A DNA stretch of 64,000 nt from G963674835 sp963674835 (lineage in GTDB: Bacteria > Planctomycetota > Planctomycetia > Pirellulales > Thermoguttaceae), in contig CAXXKC010000001.1 of assembly GCA_963674835.2 (NCBI GenBank), positions 62,001 through 126,000 on the forward strand, written 5' to 3'. Position 1 is the first letter of the stretch. The number at the start of each line of letters is the position of its first letter. A program made the position numbers and the translations under genes. The notes beneath the pieces were generated by a model that worked only from the letters and a program-made list of their open reading frames with translations, had not been told where the DNA came from and did not search any database. Of the stretch, positions 60,502 through 64,000 are shown one piece after another.

Positions 60502-61435
60502 TTGGCAACTCCTCGCTCACGGTGGAGCATGAATGTGGCGAACTCGACGACCGCAATCGCGTCGAAGGCGACGATCCCGTATTGGGGGCCCCTGTCCTAG
60601 GCGGCACAGACCCTGCTAGACACTAGGTTACAATCCAGTCTGGCGCTGGGTGGCTGAGCGTTATGTGGGTTGGAGGGGAGAGTCCCATTGCTGTCGGCAC
60701 GATAATCGGGGCGTTTGGCGGTTCGGCCGGCGCGATGTCTGGGGCGGCGCGCGATCTGGCGTCGAGACACCGCGGCGCGCCGAAGTCGGCCAGAATTCCC
60801 GGTTGCTCCAATGGTACCGGAGATGGCAAGTTTGTGGCCTGGGAGCGGGGAGTTTTCGGGGTTCTCGTGGGCCGGTACACCGGGGAAGAGACGATGCGAT
60901 GTTGGTTCGGATCGGACACGGGCGCGAGTGGCGCGAGGTGGCAATGCGACTGCCGTGGATTTCCGAGGTCGGTAGGATGGTAGATGAGGTGGTTGGTGGG
61001 GCTTGGGTGGCTGGGTTTCGCGCGGAGGATCGTGAGGAGTTGGTGCATGGAGCGCCGATCGGGGAAGGTGGTACACACAGATGACGCAGGTATTTGCAGG
61101 CTTTGAGGGTGGATTGAGGATTGGGCGGTGGCGGGATGGGGATTGAGGTTATGGAGAGGGGGCACAGCCACGGGCGGGCAAAGAGGTTGTTACGGCACCG
61201 CCGGGGGCGGCTGTACTACGGGGGGCACGGGGAAGTGGTTAGGACGATGGGACGTGCCGGTATCGTTGGTGGCCTCGCAGACCGACGCGCCGGCTACTGC
61301 GGACATTCGCGGGATCATCGGCCAGCGCGAGACCGCGGAGATCATGGTCCACAGCGTGGACCTTTTCTGCGATTGAAGGAACAGTCGCAGGAGGGAGTTT
61401 GACACCAGGAATTGCCAGGTGAGGAGGAAGCTTCG
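60502..61435. other. Intergenic region, 934 bases
   Basis: The largest gap in the window. It has two degenerate family B sequences (near 61161 and at 61194-61221) and open frames on both strands that look random (Arg/Pro or Gly-rich, no ribosome site). Bases 61260-61376 stay open with a more protein-like composition (ADIRGIIGQRETAEIM) and could be the tail of a decayed gene, but nothing is recognised. Confidence 0.45.
61194..61221. repeat. Dispersed palindromic repeat, family B, degenerate copy
   Basis: GGCACCGCCGGGGGCGGCTG then TACTACGG, with a second, poorer match at 61161-61177. Confidence 0.5.
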
Positions 61436-62251
61436 ATGTTGAAGAGCATGCTTGTCGTGATCGACCTTTCGCCGTGCAGTGCGTCGGCAATCGAGCTGGG
61501 ACTTGAGTGGGCGAAGGCGTTGAGAGCCAGGCTGACGGGGCTGGCCGTAATTCACGAGCCGCCGGTCCATCCGATGGAATTGGAGTCGATGGGCGTGACC
61601 GACGAGCAGTGGCTGGGCGAGGTGCGTCAGAAGACGGGCCAGTTGCTGGAGGAGTTCGTGGAGAAGTGCGCCGAGACGGGGGTGGCGTGCGAGGCGATCC
61701 AGGAAGCGGGTGTTCCGCACGAGGTGATCCTTCGCGAGGCGCAGCGGCACGACCTGATCTTGATGGGGCACGCGCTGGACTTCACTCCGGGACTGAATGA
61801 CGAGCCTGAGGAAGCGCTTTGGAACGTGATCAAGCGGGAGTCGCGCCCGGTGGCGATTGCGCCGGCGAAGCGGGAAGTGGGTTCCTCAGTAGTGGTGGCC
61901 TTCAACGACAGCCCCCAAGCGGACCGGGCGTTGCAGGCGTTCGCCGCATCGGGCTTGGACTTTGGCGAGGAGGTAGTCGTGCTGTGCGCGAGCACGGATC
62001 AGGCGGATGCCGCCGGGCGCGCGGAGCGGGCGGTCGACTTTCTTACGAGCCACGGAATTCATGCGGTGGCGCATGCCGGCCCACGAGCGGGCCTGACACC
62101 TCGGACGATTCTGGACGAGGTGAGGCAACGAGGCGCACGTCTGCTGGTGATGGGGGCTTACGGCCATTCGACGGTACGTGAATTCCTGGTTGGGTCGACG
62201 ACGAGTGCCGTATTGCGAGACTGCCCGGCGGCGATCTTGCTGTGCCACTGA
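61436..62251 (+). CDS. Universal stress protein with two UspA domains
   Basis: 271 residues from the ATG after GGAGGAAGC. Tandem Usp domains, about 1-145 and 146-271. The second keeps the ATP-binding glycine pattern G-x2-G-x9-G-S (GAYGHSTVREFLVGST), so it should bind ATP; in the first the corresponding region (MGHALDFTPGLNDEPEEA) lacks it. The N-terminal strand is MLVVIDLSPCSASAIEL. Stand-alone two-domain Usps act in stress and starvation. It is divergent from the H+-ATPase gene across the 934-base gap. Confidence 0.9.
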   Translation: MLKSMLVVIDLSPCSASAIELGLEWAKALRARLTGLAVIHEPPVHPMELESMGVTDEQWLGEVRQKTGQLLEEFVEKCAETGVACEAIQEAGVPHEVILREAQRHDLILMGHALDFTPGLNDEPEEALWNVIKRESRPVAIAPAKREVGSSVVVAFNDSPQADRALQAFAASGLDFGEEVVVLCASTDQADAAGRAERAVDFLTSHGIHAVAHAGPRAGLTPRTILDEVRQRGARLLVMGAYGHSTVREFLVGSTTSAVLRDCPAAILLCH

Positions 62252-62577
62252 CCGGCGGAACGGGCGCAATAAGTATTGTTGGATTCGCTGGTGGGACTCG
62301 CTGCGCTCGGCCCACCCTGCGTCTTGGCGGATGCCCGGCGGCGTCAGAAATGGGTTGCCGCACGCGGCGGAGGTCGGTTCTTCTCAGGTTTCTGCGCGGG
62401 GGCTATGCTGTTGGTCTGCGCGCCGTGTTACAATGGCGGGAACCGCGCACACGAGCCGAGCCGGGCATTTTGTACAGATGTGCCTGCGAGTGAGCGCCGG
62501 CCTTGCGGCAGAAGCATCGCCAAGTAGTGGCCCAAGAGAGCCTGACGGACATCTCTGATCCTTTGGGAGGCACGACC
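62252..62577. other. Intergenic region with family A repeat
   Basis: 326 bases. Family A copy at 62281-62321 and a -10-like TACAAT at 62429-62434 ahead of the DUF1080 gene, without a convincing -35. Confidence 0.5.
62281..62321. repeat. Dispersed repeat, family A copy
   Basis: GGATTCGCTGGTGGGACTCG then CTGCGCTCGGCCCACCCTGCG; matches 1322-1360 with about three differences. Confidence 0.75.
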
Positions 62578-63222
62578 ATGAAGTTCACTTTTTCCGTAAT
62601 TATTTGTGGCGCGCTGGCAGCGGTCGGGTTTGCGGCGTCGGACCAGTATCGATTGGATCTGAGCAACTCGCGAGTGGGCGAACTGCCCAAGGGATGGACG
62701 GCGGAGAAGACGGGTGAGGGTCCGGGCAGCGTGTGGAAGGTGGTGGAAGACAAGTCGGCACCCGGCGGCGGAAAGGCGTTGGCGCAGACCTCGGCAGAAG
62801 GACCGCGACGGTTGTTCAATTTGTGTATTGCGGAGAAGCCCCGGTTCAAGGATCTGGATTTGACGGTGGCCTTCAAGTCGGTTGCGGGCGTGGTGGACCA
62901 GGGAGGCGGACCGATCTGGCGGTGCCGGGACGCGAACAACTACTACATTGCGAGGATGAATCCGCTCGAAGACAACTTGCGGATTTACAAGGTCGTGGAT
63001 GGGAAACGGTCGAAGGTGGCATCGGCGGACGTGACGCTGCCGGAGGGGAAGTGGTACACGTTGCGGATCGTTGCCCGAGGCGATCGAATCCAGTGTTTTC
63101 TTGATGGCAAGCAGTATCTCGACGTGCAGGACACAAGCTTTTCCGATTCGGGGAAGATCGGCCTGTGGACGAAGGCCGACGCCCGAACGTACTTTGCCGA
63201 CCTGCGCGTGGTCGGAGAGTAG
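62578..63222 (+). CDS. Secreted DUF1080 / LamG-like domain protein
   Basis: 214 residues; ATG at 62578 begins a signal peptide (FTFSVIICGALAAVGFAA, cleavage near residue 21). The mature part is a single jelly-roll domain: LPKGWTAEKTGEG, LDLTVAFKSVAGVVDQGGG, NNYYIARMNPLEDNLRIYK, WYTLRIVARGDRIQCFLDGK and GKIGLWTKADARTYFADLRV. This is the DUF1080 (3-keto-disaccharide hydrolase-like) or concanavalin-type fold that is very abundant in Planctomycetota. Short single-domain forms like this are often carbohydrate-binding; catalysis is not established. Confidence 0.85.
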   Translation: MKFTFSVIICGALAAVGFAASDQYRLDLSNSRVGELPKGWTAEKTGEGPGSVWKVVEDKSAPGGGKALAQTSAEGPRRLFNLCIAEKPRFKDLDLTVAFKSVAGVVDQGGGPIWRCRDANNYYIARMNPLEDNLRIYKVVDGKRSKVASADVTLPEGKWYTLRIVARGDRIQCFLDGKQYLDVQDTSFSDSGKIGLWTKADARTYFADLRVVGE

Positions 63223-63279
63223 CGGCGGAGAGGGCTATGTCATGCGGTGTACGACGGGAAGATAGGCGACAGGCGTCTG

Positions 63280-64000
63280 ATGGATCGATCGCAGCGGATG
63301 GGCGAGGGAAGTATCCCCCGTCTGCTATATAAGTTCTCGATGCCTGCCATCGTTGGGATGCTCGCCCAGGCGCTGTACAACGTCGTGGACCGGGTCTTTA
63401 TCGGCCGAGCGGTGGGGCCGGAGGGGATCGCTGGAGCGACGGTATCGTTTCCGTTCATGCTGATCCTAATGGCGTTCGGCATGCTCGTCGGGATCGGGGC
63501 AACGGCGTTGGTCTCGATCCGGCTGGGCGAGCACGACAAGGACGATGCGGAACGCGTGCTGGGGAACGCGACCGTTCTGCTGGTGGTGCAGTCGGTGGTG
63601 CTGACGCTCGCCGGGCTGTTGATGATGGACTGGCTTCTGGGGAAGTTCGGCGCGAGCGAGCAGATCCTTCCGTACGCCCACCGGTACTTGCAGATCATCT
63701 TGGTGGGATCGGTTTTCCAGTCGATCGGATTTGGGCTGAATGCGGTCATTCGCGGCGAGGGGAATCCGCGGATGGCGATGTTGACGATGCTTTTGGGGGC
63801 GTTTCTGAACATCATCCTGGACCCGATCTTTCTGTTCGGGTTTGGGTGGGGAATGCAGGGTGCCGCAGCGGCCACGGTGCTGGCGCAGGCGGTGTCGGCA
63901 TTGTGGGTTTTGGGCTATTTCCTGGGGAGCCGGAGCCTGCTGAACCTGCGTGTGAGGAACCTGCGCTTGCAGTGGTGTGTTTGTTGGTCGATCGTGGCCG
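63280..64000 (+). CDS. MATE family efflux transporter, N-terminal part (truncated by window end)
   Basis: 240 residues are visible and the frame runs off the window without a stop. The start MDRSQRMGEGSIPRLLYKFS leads into MATE helix 1 (MPAIVGMLAQALYNVVDRVF) with the usual NxxD-type YNVVDRVFIG motif. Further helices: FPFMLILMAFGMLVGIG, VLLVVQSVVLTLAGLLMM, LNAVIRGEGNPRMAM and LLGAFLNIILDPIFLFGF with the conserved NIILDPIF motif. Drug/Na+ or H+ antiporter family. It begins 57 bases after the DUF1080 gene. Confidence 0.92.
   Translation, partial: MDRSQRMGEGSIPRLLYKFSMPAIVGMLAQALYNVVDRVFIGRAVGPEGIAGATVSFPFMLILMAFGMLVGIGATALVSIRLGEHDKDDAERVLGNATVLLVVQSVVLTLAGLLMMDWLLGKFGASEQILPYAHRYLQIILVGSVFQSIGFGLNAVIRGEGNPRMAMLTMLLGAFLNIILDPIFLFGFGWGMQGAAAATVLAQAVSALWVLGYFLGSRSLLNLRVRNLRLQWCVCWSIVA

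Overview
The window is GC-rich, gene-dense bacterial DNA, about 64 kb, with roughly 44 protein genes, two tRNA genes (Cys-GCA, Thr-CGT) and many short palindromic intergenic repeats. There is no rRNA gene, CRISPR array, phage or transposase gene. Gene content and style suggest a member of the Planctomycetota: secreted TIM-barrel and DUF1080 proteins, a TPR protein carrying two RNA polymerase alpha C-terminal domains, a DUF2760-Hsp70-Hsp70 set, a fused SecDF, and families of short interspersed repeats. A complete Flx-Hdr electron-transfer operon and a group 3b [NiFe] hydrogenase indicate anaerobic or facultatively anaerobic metabolism. The phylum is an inference from gene content; no marker such as 16S rRNA is present.

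Layout. 1-7.9 kb: 3' end of a glycogen debranching enzyme, a small conserved hypothetical gene, then DUF2760 and two atypical Hsp70 genes. 7.9-14.4 kb: secreted TIM-barrel protein, a MITE-like element, typA, a TauE/SafE transporter, a Tat-exported TIM-barrel protein, and csrA on the minus strand. 15-18.4 kb: a NarL-type response regulator, a GNAT-like protein and a sigma-54 activator. 18.7-24.8 kb: a co-oriented cluster of asparagine synthetase, acyl carrier protein, AMP-forming acyl ligase, NAD synthase-like protein and a double-GNAT protein, with a sigma-54-like promoter ahead of it. 24.8-31.4 kb (minus): hdrC-hdrB-hdrA-flxD-flxC-flxB-flxA. 31.8-42.1 kb (minus): Gfo/Idh oxidoreductase, sugar-type ABC ATPase, a double alpha/beta hydrolase, tRNA-dihydrouridine synthase, zwf, an SDR and gnd. 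42.6-47 kb: a short hypothetical gene, tRNA-Cys, yajC, secDF. 47.3-51.6 kb: hydrogenase operon (beta, gamma, small, large). 51.6-54.8 kb (minus): FtsX-type permease and its ATPase. 55-64 kb: tRNA-Thr, TPR/alpha-CTD protein, tgt, a P-type H+-ATPase (minus), a universal stress protein, a DUF1080 protein and the start of a MATE transporter.

How the genes fit together. zwf and gnd supply NADPH through the oxidative pentose phosphate route. The 3b hydrogenase exchanges electrons between NAD(P)H and H2, and Flx-Hdr is expected to couple NADH oxidation to ferredoxin and a thiol/disulfide acceptor. FlxA/FlxB and the hydrogenase gamma/beta subunits are built on the same plan, so the window carries two related pyridine-nucleotide modules with different partners. 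YajC and SecDF belong to the Sec machinery; the SecDF here lacks the acidic and basic residues known to be needed for proton-driven function in characterised homologues, which is the most surprising observation in the window. The AsnB-ACP-ligase-NadE-GNAT cluster looks like an uncharacterised pathway that activates and amidates a carrier-bound acid; similar enzyme sets occur in exosortase-associated polysaccharide loci.
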